In this document: in pieces, positions 1-8,550 of the stretch
Layout: every line of letters starts with the position of its first letter
How positions within the stretch are numbered: the stretch's first letter is position 1
NCBI GenBank assembly: GCA_964619055.1
Contig: CAZUDB010000003.1
Coordinates: 1 to 64,000, forward strand
Source: CAYVUM01 sp964619055
Lineage (GTDB): Bacteria; Pseudomonadota; Alphaproteobacteria; Rhodospirillales; Defluviicoccaceae
Direction: 5' to 3'
DNA: 64,000 nt
The notes under the pieces: generated by a model
The model's database searches: none
What the model was told of the DNA's origin: nothing
Seen by the model: the letters and a program-made list of their open reading frames with translations, nothing else
Position numbers and translations under genes: made by a program

Positions 1-1943
1 CGGCCGGGGGCGCCCCAGTAGCGCCACGCCGCGCGCCCGACCCGGGCCCCGGCCCCCCACGACCCGCCGCGGAGCACACGTCGCGCGCAGTTGCCGTCTT
101 CCCGCGCCGAGCCGTCGGTCGGGGCACCCTTGTAGGTGTCGTTCCAGCAATCCTGAACCCACTCCCAAACATTGCCGTGCATGTCGTAGAGCCCCCACGG
201 ATTGGCTGCGTAGGACCCCACGTCCACGGTCTTTTCGATACCGCTGTCTTTATAGTTGGCATTCTCAGGCAAAATGGCGTCGCCCCAGGAGTACCGCGTC
301 GTCGTCCCCGCCCGCGCCGCATACTCCCACTCCGCCTCGCTGGGCAGGCGGTAGGTGACGCCCGTCTTGGCGCTCAGCCATCGCGCATACGCCTCTGCAT
401 CCTCCCACGACACATTGATCACCGGTCGATCGCCTCGACCCCAGCCCTCGTCATCGGGCCGATAGCCGTTGCAGCCACCATCCGCCACGCAGGCGTCCCA
501 CTCGGCGAACGTCACTTCAAAGCGACCGATTGCAAACGGCTTGACCGATACCCGCCGCAGGGGTCCTTCGTCGTTATGTCGTCCAACCTCCCGACTTGAA
601 GAGCCCATGGTGAACGTCCCACCGGGCAGCGCCACCATCTCCGGGCACACATCACAATCTCTAAAAACCTCGAAGTCCCTGAACCGCCGCGGATAAACGC
701 CGACAGTGTCCCGCGTCCCCTCCCGTGGTTGTTCCGAACGCGACGGACCAGAGCGCAGCGAGGCAAGCAGCGTCTCCGTCGGCCAACCCGTAACCGGAAG
801 TCCCTTTTCGCGCTGAAAGCGCTCGATTGCCGCCCGAGTGCGCGGGCCCAGTTTTCCGTCGGCCGGGCCGGGATCGTACCCGCGCGCCGCCAACGCCCGC
901 TGCACATCGGCCACCTGCCGCGGAGTTTCGGCGTCATCCTTCTCCTCGATTGGACCTACCCTGGCCGTCGGTGGGTCCCGCGGCGTGATCGTTGGCTGCG
1001 TTTCCGTAGCCGCCTTGGCGATAAAGAAGAACTCCCCCTCGTTGTCGTGGCGGAGGTCCCGCACCTGTGGCGACATGTTGATGCGACCAAAGGAGACCGA
1101 TTCCCGGTCGATACGCTCCTCGATGTACGTTACCAGCTCCTTGATAGAGACGACGCCGTCGTACGGAAACTCCCCCGTACGGGCATCGGCGGAGCCTTGG
1201 GCGCCTTTAAGAAACGCATCAGTGAACAGGCTCCCATCCCAGCGCGAAAGGCTGGCCACGGAGCGCTGGTTGGCGGTTCCGGCAGTGATCAAATGGTGGC
1301 CCTTGGCGGCTAGCCTTTCGAGGCGTTTTGCCTCCAACGGGCCTTTAAGCTCGAACCCTGCAAGACCGCTGAAGCAAGCGTCCAACACAAACAGGCTTTG
1401 CTTGACATGGCCGAGCAGGCGGGACCAGCGCTGGACATCGTCCATGCTGATCATTTTCGAGTATTCGCGCTCGCCCGCGTCCTTGAGCGGCAGGTAGCCA
1501 ATCATGCCGCCGGCGATAGAGCGTTGAGCTCCGTGCCCTGAGTAATAAAACAAGAAACGGTCATTGGACCGCAGGCGGTTTGGAAACTCGTCCACCATGT
1601 ACTGCCGGATGCGGGCGAAGGTGGCTTCGTCGTCGGTCAGAGTGACCACCCGGTCGAAGCCCGCTTGTTTCAAAAAGTCCCGCACACGCTCGGCGTCACG
1701 TGTCGGTGCTTCCAGCCGATCCCAATGGTCATAGTCGCCGATGCCGATGACGAGAGCATAGTTGCGGTCGAAGTCGTCGCGGTTGAAGACACGGCTATAG
1801 AGGCGATCCCACGAAGCGGTGTCCGGATTCCGCCAGTCGTCATATACACCCCGCGCCGCCGTGTGATCGGGATCGCAGACAACAGCCAAAACAACGAAAA
1901 GCGCGTGACCGATAAGCAAGTTGAAAAGGGCGGACGGTTTCAT
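1..1943 (-). CDS. Exported caspase-like / PG-binding / FGE-fold protein (partial)
   Basis: Runs off the left edge, so the C-terminus is missing; about 647 residues are visible. The N-terminus (MKPS followed by a hydrophobic stretch, residues 6-22) looks like a signal peptide or anchor. Residues about 53-290 form a caspase-like peptidase C14 domain with an apparently intact dyad: His137 in YYSGHGAQ and Cys190 in LDACFSG. Residues about 340-400 match peptidoglycan-binding domain 1 (VQRALAARGYDPG, then GPRTRAAIERFQ). From about residue 432 there is a formylglycine-generating-enzyme / C-type-lectin-like fold (LPGGTFTMGS, RLPSEAEWEYAARAG, MHGNVWEWVQDCW, RVLRGGSW). The start ATG overlaps the stop of the upstream small membrane gene (ATGA), which implies translational coupling. 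FGE-fold modules of this type often act as ligand-binding modules rather than sulfatase maturases. The natural substrate is unknown. Confidence 0.88.
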   Translation of the reverse strand, partial: MKPSALFNLLIGHALFVVLAVVCDPDHTAARGVYDDWRNPDTASWDRLYSRVFNRDDFDRNYALVIGIGDYDHWDRLEAPTRDAERVRDFLKQAGFDRVVTLTDDEATFARIRQYMVDEFPNRLRSNDRFLFYYSGHGAQRSIAGGMIGYLPLKDAGEREYSKMISMDDVQRWSRLLGHVKQSLFVLDACFSGLAGFELKGPLEAKRLERLAAKGHHLITAGTANQRSVASLSRWDGSLFTDAFLKGAQGSADARTGEFPYDGVVSIKELVTYIEERIDRESVSFGRINMSPQVRDLRHDNEGEFFFIAKAATETQPTITPRDPPTARVGPIEEKDDAETPRQVADVQRALAARGYDPGPADGKLGPRTRAAIERFQREKGLPVTGWPTETLLASLRSGPSRSEQPREGTRDTVGVYPRRFRDFEVFRDCDVCPEMVALPGGTFTMGSSSREVGRHNDEGPLRRVSVKPFAIGRFEVTFAEWDACVADGGCNGYRPDDEGWGRGDRPVINVSWEDAEAYARWLSAKTGVTYRLPSEAEWEYAARAGTTTRYSWGDAILPENANYKDSGIEKTVDVGSYAANPWGLYDMHGNVWEWVQDCWNDTYKGAPTDGSAREDGNCARRVLRGGSWGAGARVGRAAWRYWGAPG

Positions 1944-2176
1944 TGGCCACCCGCCCGGCTGGAGCGCATATCCAGAAGCTTCATGACCAGCCCGACCAAG
2001 GCTGTCACCAAGCTAACAACGGCGGTGGCCAGCGAAATGTAGGCGATCATGGTATCAGGGCCGCCATCGCCCTTGAATTCCACGTCGCCAGAGGCGCCAT
2101 CCCCGATCCCGCCGTAGACCGCTAGCGCGACCGCCGCAATGACGGCAGACAGGATAATCACCCACCATCGCTTCAT
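1940..2176 (-). CDS. Small two-helix membrane protein coupled to the caspase gene
   Basis: A 78-residue protein with two predicted membrane segments, residues about 4-22 and 46-66, separated by a short acidic, glycine-rich loop (GDGASGDVEFKGDGG). It ends with a short basic tail. Its stop overlaps the start of the caspase/FGE gene by 4 nt, so the two are probably co-translated and may act together at the membrane. A G-rich stretch (GGGGCGGGG) precedes the ATG. I do not recognise the family. The function is unknown; a role as membrane anchor or effector partner of the protease is an inference from coupling only. Confidence 0.7.
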   Translation of the reverse strand: MKRWWVIILSAVIAAVALAVYGGIGDGASGDVEFKGDGGPDTMIAYISLATAVVSLVTALVGLVMKLLDMRSSRAGGQ

Positions 2177-2399
2177 GCACCCCGCCCCGGCGCCAAATAA
2201 CTTCGATTAGAACAAATTGCATGACCTGTTGGGGGCAGTCAAGCCAGCCCAAGTGCCAGATCTCAGTCATTGAAGAATGGATTGGCTCCCAATCCAGTTG
2301 CGCCACCCAGCGCGCCGGTCTACGACGCTTGTCGGTTTAAAAAACACCCTGGCTTTTGGTATAGGTGGCCTCTAATCACACGAACGATCGGGGGTTTGG

Positions 2400-2855
2400 A
2401 TGAACGTCGAGAGCTTTTTGAAGTCCCACGGCCGCGCCGTGTTTACGGTCAAGCCGGAGGAGATGATTGCCGATGCCGCGCTTCGCTTCAGCGAAATGAG
2501 CGCCGGACGCAAGTATTCACTGGCCGTCGTCAGCGACGACGCCGGTGCCGTCGTCGGCGTCGTCGGGCTCGGCGACATCGCCTATGCCCTCGGCCGCTAC
2601 CGGGAAAAGGCCGCGGGCATGGTTGTGGGGGACATCATGTCCCGCGATGTCGCCGTGGCCGGGCTCAATGACGACATCACCGACGTGCTCACGATCATGG
2701 CGGAGCGCGACATTCGCCACATGCCGGTGGTGGCGGACGGCAAGCTCGCCGGCTTGATCGCGCGGCGGGACGCGCTCGAGTTCCTGGCCAATGAGAAGGC
2801 CTTGGAAGTTGAGCACCTGCAGGGCTTCGTGTTTCGCTCCGGTGCGCGCTATTAA
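2400..2855 (+). CDS. CBS-domain-pair protein
   Basis: A 151-residue soluble protein made almost entirely of two CBS motifs (a Bateman module). The first spans residues about 8-65 (VFTVKPEEMIADAALRFSEM, then GVVGLGDIAYALG). The second spans about 78-135 (IMSRDVAVAGLNDDITDVL, then GKLAGLIARRDALEFL). Such stand-alone pairs bind adenosyl ligands such as AMP, ATP or SAM and act as energy sensors; the partner cannot be read from sequence. A GGGGG stretch just before the ATG serves as a ribosome site. It stands alone, 42 nt before the GST gene and in the same direction. Confidence 0.85.
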   Translation: MNVESFLKSHGRAVFTVKPEEMIADAALRFSEMSAGRKYSLAVVSDDAGAVVGVVGLGDIAYALGRYREKAAGMVVGDIMSRDVAVAGLNDDITDVLTIMAERDIRHMPVVADGKLAGLIARRDALEFLANEKALEVEHLQGFVFRSGARY

Positions 2856-2897
2856 GGGTGCACCGGTTCGAAACAGCGGGGAGCTCAGGGACACTCC

Positions 2898-3527
2898 ATG
2901 AAATTCTATGATTGCAGCACGGCACCCAGCCCACGGCTGGTCCGCGTTTTCATTGCCGAAAAGGGCCTGGATATCGAGACCGTGCAGGTGGACTTGCGCG
3001 CTGGCGAGCACATGTCGGCCGAGTTCCGCGCCATCAACCCCCATTGCACCGTGCCGGTGCTGGCGTTGGACGATGGCAACCACATCACGTCCACCCAGGG
3101 GTGCTGGCGCTACCTGGAAGAAACCGTCCCGGAGCCGGCGCTCCTCGGCACCACGCCGCTGGAAAAGGCGTTGGTCGCCGATCGTGTGTGGCGGATCGAG
3201 ATGGATGGCTGGATGGCCATGACCGAGGCGCTTCGCAACTCGGCACCCGGTATGAAGGACCGCGCGCTGACCGGGCCCGACAATTACGCCCAGATCCCGG
3301 ACTTGGGCGAACGCGGGAAAATCCGAACCGCCCGCTTCCTGGAGCGCCTGGACAGTATGCTGCAGGGCCACGCGTTTTTGGCGGGGGATCGGTTCAGCGC
3401 CGCCGACATCATGGCCATGGTGCTGGTGGATTTTGCCAAGTGGGTGAAGATCCGCATCCCCGAAGAGGCCGTCTACGCTCAGCGGTGGTATGAGGAGGTC
3501 AGCACCCGCCCCAGCGCCAAGGTGTAG
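2898..3527 (+). CDS. Glutathione S-transferase family protein
   Basis: A 209-residue protein with the canonical cytosolic GST layout. The N-terminal thioredoxin-like domain (about 1-80) has STAPSPRLVRVFIAEKGLD, the cis-proline element CTVPVLALDDG and the glutathione-binding acidic/Ser/Thr region ITSTQGCWRYLEE. An all-helical C-terminal domain (about 90-205) contains FLAGDRFSAADIMAMV, the N-capping box/hydrophobic staple motif of the fold. It conjugates glutathione to electrophiles or has related thiol chemistry; the substrate is not predictable. Same strand as the CBS gene upstream, and followed by a hairpin terminator. Confidence 0.9.
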   Translation: MKFYDCSTAPSPRLVRVFIAEKGLDIETVQVDLRAGEHMSAEFRAINPHCTVPVLALDDGNHITSTQGCWRYLEETVPEPALLGTTPLEKALVADRVWRIEMDGWMAMTEALRNSAPGMKDRALTGPDNYAQIPDLGERGKIRTARFLERLDSMLQGHAFLAGDRFSAADIMAMVLVDFAKWVKIRIPEEAVYAQRWYEEVSTRPSAKV

Positions 3528-3569
3528 CGGGGGCCGAGCACGCCTTCAGCGGCGCCAACAGCCCACAGA

Positions 3570-3602
3570 AAAGGCGGCTTTGGCCGCCTTTGGGTTGTTT
3601 TG
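3570..3602 (+). terminator. Intrinsic terminator after the GST gene
   Basis: A perfect 9-bp inverted repeat AAAGGCGGC / GCCGCCTTT (3570-3578 and 3583-3591) with a 4-nt loop is followed by a T-rich stretch (GGGTTGTTTTG). It lies 43 nt after the GST stop codon, so it probably ends the CBS-GST transcription unit. Confidence 0.7.
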
Positions 3603-3796
3603 TATCACCCAGTTTCGCGAAGCCGGTGATCGCCGAGCTTTGTTCTCTGCGGTGGGCGGTTTGGACGCCTGCAACCGCATATTAAGATTTGTCAACGTAC
3701 TCTGCGGACATGACCGTCTGATGACGGCGTCTTGAGGTTTCTGTGACGCCTGCGGCGGGCCACCGCCGAGGCCCGTCCCTTGGGAAATGTTCGCCG

Positions 3797-5044
3797 ATGC
3801 GTCCGATCGTGACGTCCGCCCCGTTCCGCGCAACGACCCTCCTGCCTTACGGCCGCCAGAGCATCGGCCCCGACGACGCGGCGGCGGTCCTTGAGGTTCT
3901 GCAGGGCCCGACACTTACGACCGGGCGTGCCGTCGATGCGTTCGAAGCCGCCATCTCGGCGGTAACCGGCGCCAAGTTCTCCGTCGCCTGCTCAAGCGGT
4001 ACGGCCGCTTTGCACTTGGCCGCCATGGCCCTCGAGCTTAGTTCCGACGACACCGTCATCGTCCCGGCGATCACCTTCGCGGCTACCGCGTCTTCCGTTC
4101 TCCACACCGGTGCCGGCGTTGTCCTGGCGGACGTTGATCCGGCGACGGGACTGATGACCGAGGAGACCCTGGCGGCGGCGATCCAGTGGGCCAGGACCCA
4201 ACCCGGCGCCAACAAGGTTCGCGCCGCCTGCCCTGTGCACTTCGCGGGCCAGAGCTGCGACATGCCGGCCCTGGATCGGGTGGCGGCCGAACATGGTCTG
4301 ACTCTGATCGAAGATGCCGCCCACGCAATCGGCACCCGCTACGCCAGCGGCCCGGTGGAGCGCGCCGTCGGTGGCTGCCGCCACGCGGCCATGACCACGT
4401 TCTCGTTCCATCCGGTCAAAACCGTCACGGCGGGCGAGGGTGGAGCGGTCACAACCAATGATGCCAAGCTGACGACGGCGCTCCGGCGCCTTCGCAACCA
4501 TGGAATCACGCGCGAGCCGGAGGCCTTCACGGACCGCACACGCGCCTTCGCGGCCGATGGCACCGCCAACCCTTGGTATTACGAGGTTGAGCGGATCGGG
4601 CTTAACTATCGCTTGAGCGACCTGCATTCAGCACTGGGCACCAGCCAGATCGCCAAGCTAGGCCGTTTCGTCGCCCGACGCGCGGCTTTGGTGGGCCGCT
4701 ACCATCAAGCGCTTGCGCCCTTGGCGCCCCTGGTCCGCCCGCTGGCCCGAATGCCGCACTGCCGCCCGGCGTGGCACCTGATGGTCGTGCGGATCGATCT
4801 TGCCGCTTTTGGTCTGGACCGCGCCACCGTGATGCGCCGCCTCGCCGACCGCGGCGTCGGCTCTCAGGTCCACTACATCCCGCTGCACCACCTGCCCGCA
4901 TTCCAGGGCCGAGTCACGATGGCGCCGTTGCCGGGCGCGGAAGCTTATTACCAACAAGCCTTGTCGCTGCCGCTGTTTCCGGACATGGCCGACGATGACG
5001 TCGACCGGGTGGTCGCAGCCCTTTCGGAAAGCCTCGGTCTATGA
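3797..5044 (+). CDS. pseC: DegT/DnrJ/EryC1 aminotransferase, PseC-type
   Basis: PLP-dependent sugar aminotransferase of about 415 residues. It opens with LPYGRQSIGPDDAAAVLEVL and the LTTGRAVDAFEAA segment typical of PseC, which aminates the C4 keto group of a UDP-4-keto-6-deoxy-amino-sugar. The PLP site reads SSGTAALHLAAMAL, the aspartate is in LIEDAAHAIGT, and the Schiff-base lysine is in TTFSFHPVKTVTAGEGG. The ATG at 3797 (MRPIVTSAPF) fits family length; an upstream GTG at 3743 is in frame but adds unconserved residues. First gene of a four-gene operon; its stop overlaps the next start by 4 nt (ATGA). Making pseudaminic-type nonulosonic acid is inferred from the whole operon. Confidence 0.9.
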   Translation: MRPIVTSAPFRATTLLPYGRQSIGPDDAAAVLEVLQGPTLTTGRAVDAFEAAISAVTGAKFSVACSSGTAALHLAAMALELSSDDTVIVPAITFAATASSVLHTGAGVVLADVDPATGLMTEETLAAAIQWARTQPGANKVRAACPVHFAGQSCDMPALDRVAAEHGLTLIEDAAHAIGTRYASGPVERAVGGCRHAAMTTFSFHPVKTVTAGEGGAVTTNDAKLTTALRRLRNHGITREPEAFTDRTRAFAADGTANPWYYEVERIGLNYRLSDLHSALGTSQIAKLGRFVARRAALVGRYHQALAPLAPLVRPLARMPHCRPAWHLMVVRIDLAAFGLDRATVMRRLADRGVGSQVHYIPLHHLPAFQGRVTMAPLPGAEAYYQQALSLPLFPDMADDDVDRVVAALSESLGL

Positions 5045-5880
5045 ACGTGGTCGCCATCGTCCAAGCCCGCATCGGCTCCAGCCGTCTGCCTGGCAAAGTT
5101 CTAAAGTCCCTCGGTGACGGCACCATGCTGGACCAGGTTCTGACCCGATGCCAGGCCATCGAGGGCGTGGACGCCGTGTGCTGCGCGATCCCCGCCGGAA
5201 GGGGCGATGATCCGGTGGCCGATGCCGCGCAGCGCTTGGGCGTCCATGTCGTCCGTGGTTCCGAGCGCGATGTACTGGACCGCTACGAACAAGCCGCTAA
5301 CCGCCTCAACGCCGACGTGGTGCTCCGGGTCACCAGCGACTGCCCGTTCCTGGACCCGGCCGTTGCCGCCGATGTGGTTCGACTGGTCATCCTGAGTGGC
5401 TTTGACTACGCCTGCAACAACATGCCACCCACATGGCCCCATGGCTTCGATTGCGAAGCAGTGACGAGGGACTGGTTGGCCCGTGCAGCCGCCTCAGCGG
5501 GTGCGCCAGCAGATCGGGAGCATGTGACGCCTTGGCTTCGGCGCAACACCAACGTGCGCCGCGCAAATCTTCGCTCGCCCAGTCCCGCATTAGCCGCCTA
5601 CCGCCTGACCGTTGACAGGCCCGAGGATCTTGCGCTTGCACAAGCCCTGTTCCGAAAACCCGGCGCGGCTGCGGGCCTGCAAGCGCTGTTGGATCGGATC
5701 GATGCCAACCCGGCGCTGCGCCAGTACGGCCGCTACGAGGGGACGACCTGGCGGCCAACATTGACGAGCGTGCCGTCGACATATGCCGGCGTCGAGCAAA
5801 TCGCCTACGCCGAGCAAGCCCCTCACGTCGTCCCCGCTCCCGCCTGCGCTATGATAGACCAAAGGCTTGCCGTCGCATGA
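5041..5880 (+). CDS. spsF: SpsF-type cytidylyltransferase
   Basis: A 279-residue nucleotidyltransferase-fold protein beginning MNVVAIVQARIGSSRLPGKV, the glycine/arginine-rich NTP-binding signature of SpsF and other CMP-sugar synthetases. VTSDCPFLDP is the metal-binding loop. In the operon it takes the place of PseF, which activates the nonulosonic acid with CTP, and the gene order pseC-spsF-pseG-pseI parallels the Bacillus spsC/F/G/E set. The usual PseF has a slightly different N-terminal signature, so the symbol follows sequence resemblance. Both ends overlap neighbours by 4 nt, indicating strict translational coupling. Confidence 0.85.
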   Translation: MNVVAIVQARIGSSRLPGKVLKSLGDGTMLDQVLTRCQAIEGVDAVCCAIPAGRGDDPVADAAQRLGVHVVRGSERDVLDRYEQAANRLNADVVLRVTSDCPFLDPAVAADVVRLVILSGFDYACNNMPPTWPHGFDCEAVTRDWLARAAASAGAPADREHVTPWLRRNTNVRRANLRSPSPALAAYRLTVDRPEDLALAQALFRKPGAAAGLQALLDRIDANPALRQYGRYEGTTWRPTLTSVPSTYAGVEQIAYAEQAPHVVPAPACAMIDQRLAVA

Positions 5881-6977
5881 CCACAATACCGACCGCCGTG
5901 TTTCGTTTTGATGTGTCACCCGCCATCGGGGGCGGTCACCGGGCACGCTGCCTCGCGCTTGCAGATGCTCTCCGCCGGCGGGGATGGCAGTGTGCTCTCG
6001 CCGTTCGCGGCAAGGGCAACGGCACGTCGGAAGCGCGCGACACCTTGGACCTTTCTCCGTTTCCACCCGACACAGAACGACGCGCCATGACCGACCACTG
6101 GTCGAGGGGCGTCGATGCGCTGATCGTTGATCACTATGATCGGGGCCATGATTACGAAGGCGCGTTCCATGGCTGGGCCCGGTGCGTCGTGGCCTTCGAC
6201 GATCAACCGACCCGACACCACGACCCGGATCTGCTCATTGATCCGGCCGCCGACGAGACCGGCGATAGCTACGAACCTCTGCTTCCCCCCAACGCGCGCG
6301 TGTTGGCGGGACCGTCGTTCGCCTGTTTGCGCCGGGCCTTCGCTGCAACGAGGGCGGAGGTTCTCGCTGAGCGCTCGGCACGGTTTGGGCGACCACCTCG
6401 CCACCTGCTGCTCGCCTTCGGCCTCACGGATCCTGGCAATCTTACAGGCGTGGCCCTGGATGCGGTCGCGGCCGCTGGTTTGCCCGCCACGGTCGATGTG
6501 GTCCTGAGTCGCGCTTCACCCCACCTGGAGGCAACAGCGGAACGGATCCGCGCTGCCGGTCCGCACATTCACCTACATGTGGACAGTAGCCGCATGACGG
6601 CCCTAATGGGCGCGGCCGACGTAGCGATCGGCGCCGCCGGCGGCTCATCTTGGGAACGGGCTGTGCTTGGCCTGCCCACCATTGCCATCATCGCTGCTGG
6701 CAATCAGCGGGCGACGGCCCATCGCATCCGGGACGCTGGCGCGGCCCTGGTCCTGGATGCGGCCCAGCCCAATTTCGATCGGAGCCAACTGCGGGACCAG
6801 GTGGTCGAAGCGCTTCAAACTCTTGCCAGCGATCCCGTCCGGCTGGCGCAGATGTCCCGGGATGCCGCCGATTGTTGCGACGGGGCCGGGGCGGAGCGGG
6901 TCGCGGATGCGATCACGGGCACCTTGGCACGCGTCGCGGCAAAGCCGGAGCCCGCACCCGTCCGGGCTTGGCGGTAA
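5877..6977 (+). CDS. pseG: UDP-2,4-diacetamido-2,4,6-trideoxy-sugar hydrolase PseG
   Basis: A 366-residue GT-B fold nucleotide-sugar hydrolase. It opens with FRFDVSPAIGGGHRARCLALA, where the GGGHxxRC motif is diagnostic for PseG/SpsG. IVDHYDRGHDYE and FDDQPTRHHDPDLLID follow in the N-terminal domain, and the UDP-binding C-terminal domain has AIGAAGGSSWERAVLGLPTI. It removes UDP from the 2,4-diacetamido sugar before condensation with phosphoenolpyruvate. The stop TAA shares one base with the next ATG (TAATG). PseB (dehydratase) and PseH (N-acetyltransferase) are not in this window and must be encoded elsewhere if the pathway is complete. Confidence 0.9.
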   Translation: MTTIPTAVFRFDVSPAIGGGHRARCLALADALRRRGWQCALAVRGKGNGTSEARDTLDLSPFPPDTERRAMTDHWSRGVDALIVDHYDRGHDYEGAFHGWARCVVAFDDQPTRHHDPDLLIDPAADETGDSYEPLLPPNARVLAGPSFACLRRAFAATRAEVLAERSARFGRPPRHLLLAFGLTDPGNLTGVALDAVAAAGLPATVDVVLSRASPHLEATAERIRAAGPHIHLHVDSSRMTALMGAADVAIGAAGGSSWERAVLGLPTIAIIAAGNQRATAHRIRDAGAALVLDAAQPNFDRSQLRDQVVEALQTLASDPVRLAQMSRDAADCCDGAGAERVADAITGTLARVAAKPEPAPVRAWR

Positions 6978-8041
6978 TGGCGCCCGCGGACACGATCACC
7001 ATCGATGGCCGGGCCATCGGCCCCGGCCATCGGCCCTACATCGTGGCCGAGATGTCCGCCAACCATCTGGGCGATTTTGACCGCGCTCACGCCATCATAT
7101 CGGCCGCCGCCGAGGCTGGCGCCGATGCCATCAAGCTACAGACCTATACGGCAGACACACTGACCATCGCCCACGAAGGTCCCGGCTTTCGCATTGAGGG
7201 CGGGCTATGGCGGGGACGCACGCTCCACGACCTGTACGATCAGGCGCACCTGCCCTGGGCGTGGCATGAGGCCCTGTTCGCCCACGGCCGAGCGTTGGGT
7301 CTCACCGTCTTCAGCGCCGCTTTCGACGCAAGCGCGGTGGCATTCTTGGAGGGGCTCGGCACGCCAGTCCACAAGATTGCATCCTTTGAGCTTGTCGACT
7401 TGCCGCTAATCGGGGGGGCGGCAGCCACACGCAAACCACTCATTCTCTCCACCGGGATGGCAACTCTGTGCGAGATCCACGAAGCCGTGGCCACTGCGCG
7501 GGCATCCGGCTGTTGTGAGTTGCTGCTGCTCCATTGCGTCAGCGGCTATCCGGCGCCCGCCGCCGACTACCGGCTCCACACGATTCCCCACTTGAACAAG
7601 GCGTTCGGCGTGCCGGTGGGACTTTCCGATCACACCAAAGGCACGGTTGTGGCGGCAGCCGCGGTCGCCTTGGGGGCGGTGATGATTGAAAAACACCTCA
7701 CCCTGGCGCGTGCCGATGGTGGACCCGATGCAGCCTTCTCGTTGGAGCCGCATGAGCTCAGAAGTCTGGTGGCCGCAGCGCGCGAGGCCTGGGCCGCGTG
7801 CACGGAAGCCGACTGCACTCCGGCGCCCAGCGAAGCGGACATGCGGCGTCTGCGGCGCTCACTCTATGTGATGCGCGACATGGGGGCGGGGGAGGTGTTC
7901 ACGGCGGACACCGTACGCTCGATCCGCCCTGGCCATGGCTTGGCGCCACGGCACCTGCCAGAGGTGCTTGGGCGGTCTGCCCGCGTGGCCATCGCGCGTG
8001 GGACGCCGTTAAACTGGCCCATGATCGCCGCCGGAGGCTGA
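6977..8041 (+). CDS. pseI: Pseudaminic acid synthase PseI (NeuB family)
   Basis: A 354-residue NeuB-family enzyme that condenses a 6-deoxy-amino sugar with phosphoenolpyruvate. The N-terminal TIM barrel shows PYIVAEMSANHLGDFDRA, DAIKLQTYTADT, KIASFELVDLPLI, LSTGMAT and the metal/PEP region VGLSDHTKG plus MIEKHLTLAR. A C-terminal SAF (antifreeze-like) domain spans about 285-354 (RSLYVMRDMGAGEVFTADTV). The start was set at 6977, directly on the stop of pseG. Last gene of the operon; the product is probably used for flagellin or surface-polysaccharide glycosylation, which is inference. Confidence 0.93.
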   Translation: MAPADTITIDGRAIGPGHRPYIVAEMSANHLGDFDRAHAIISAAAEAGADAIKLQTYTADTLTIAHEGPGFRIEGGLWRGRTLHDLYDQAHLPWAWHEALFAHGRALGLTVFSAAFDASAVAFLEGLGTPVHKIASFELVDLPLIGGAAATRKPLILSTGMATLCEIHEAVATARASGCCELLLLHCVSGYPAPAADYRLHTIPHLNKAFGVPVGLSDHTKGTVVAAAAVALGAVMIEKHLTLARADGGPDAAFSLEPHELRSLVAAAREAWAACTEADCTPAPSEADMRRLRRSLYVMRDMGAGEVFTADTVRSIRPGHGLAPRHLPEVLGRSARVAIARGTPLNWPMIAAGG

Positions 8042-8094
8042 ACCCCCGGCGCGGGCCGTATCGGTCCGAGGATTCCCTTGTCCCACAATCTGGT

Positions 8095-8550
8095 CTAGGC
8101 TCCCGGCTGGGCCCGGGTGGCGGAATCGGTAGACGCAACGGACTTAAAATCCGTTTCCCATCGGGAGTGCGGGTTCGAGTCCCGCCCCGGGCACCACCAC
8201 TTACATGTTGGTTTGAAATGATTTTTATGACGATGTTCGAGCGAACGATGCTCCATCGGTGCTGTTTTCCACCTTTCATGTCGCATATATGTTGCACATA
8301 CCACTAGTGTGATATATTTGGCGCCGATGATTGACTTCTCCGCCGCTGCCATGATCGACCAGTCGTCGTTGTTTTCGGGCAGCAGGTGCGAGTACGTATC
8401 AGCCGTTAGCGCGAACGTGGCGTGCCCCAAAACGAACTGCGCTCTCTTCATCGGAAAGCCAAGCCGGCCGTGCTCTTTCGACTGAATGGCCCAGCTTGCG
8501 AAGAAATGTCGAAAGGCGTGCATGCCGTATTTGACCCGGCCGGCGTCGTC
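8095..8550 (-). pseudogene. Tyrosine integrase C-terminal remnant
   Basis: Only the C-terminal catalytic part of a phage-type tyrosine recombinase remains: KYGMHAFRHFFASWAIQ (the H-x-x-R box), then FVLGHATFALTADTYSHLLP (the second H and the catalytic Tyr). The N-terminal half is missing and replaced by an IS transposase start read in the same frame. The reading frame runs on through the antisense of tRNA-Leu, so the annotated end is nominal; the real domain ends near 8290. Integrases of this kind insert at tRNA 3' ends, matching its position. No second copy of the tRNA 3' end was noticed in the window. Confidence 0.75.
8111..8196 (+). tRNA. tRNA-Leu (anticodon TAA)
   Basis: Class II cloverleaf. 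The acceptor stem GCCCGGG (8111-8117) pairs with CCCGGGC (8186-8192), followed by discriminator A and an encoded CCA (8194-8196). The anticodon stem-loop ACGGA-CTTAAAA-TCCGT gives anticodon TAA. A long variable arm and the T loop GGTTCGAGTCC are visible. Its 3' end abuts an integrase remnant on the other strand, the usual configuration of a tRNA-targeting integrative element. Confidence 0.95.

Noticed and set aside
3743..3796. Upstream GTG start for pseC
   Set aside because: Adds 18 residues without family resemblance, while ATG 3797 leads directly into the conserved PseC N-terminus.
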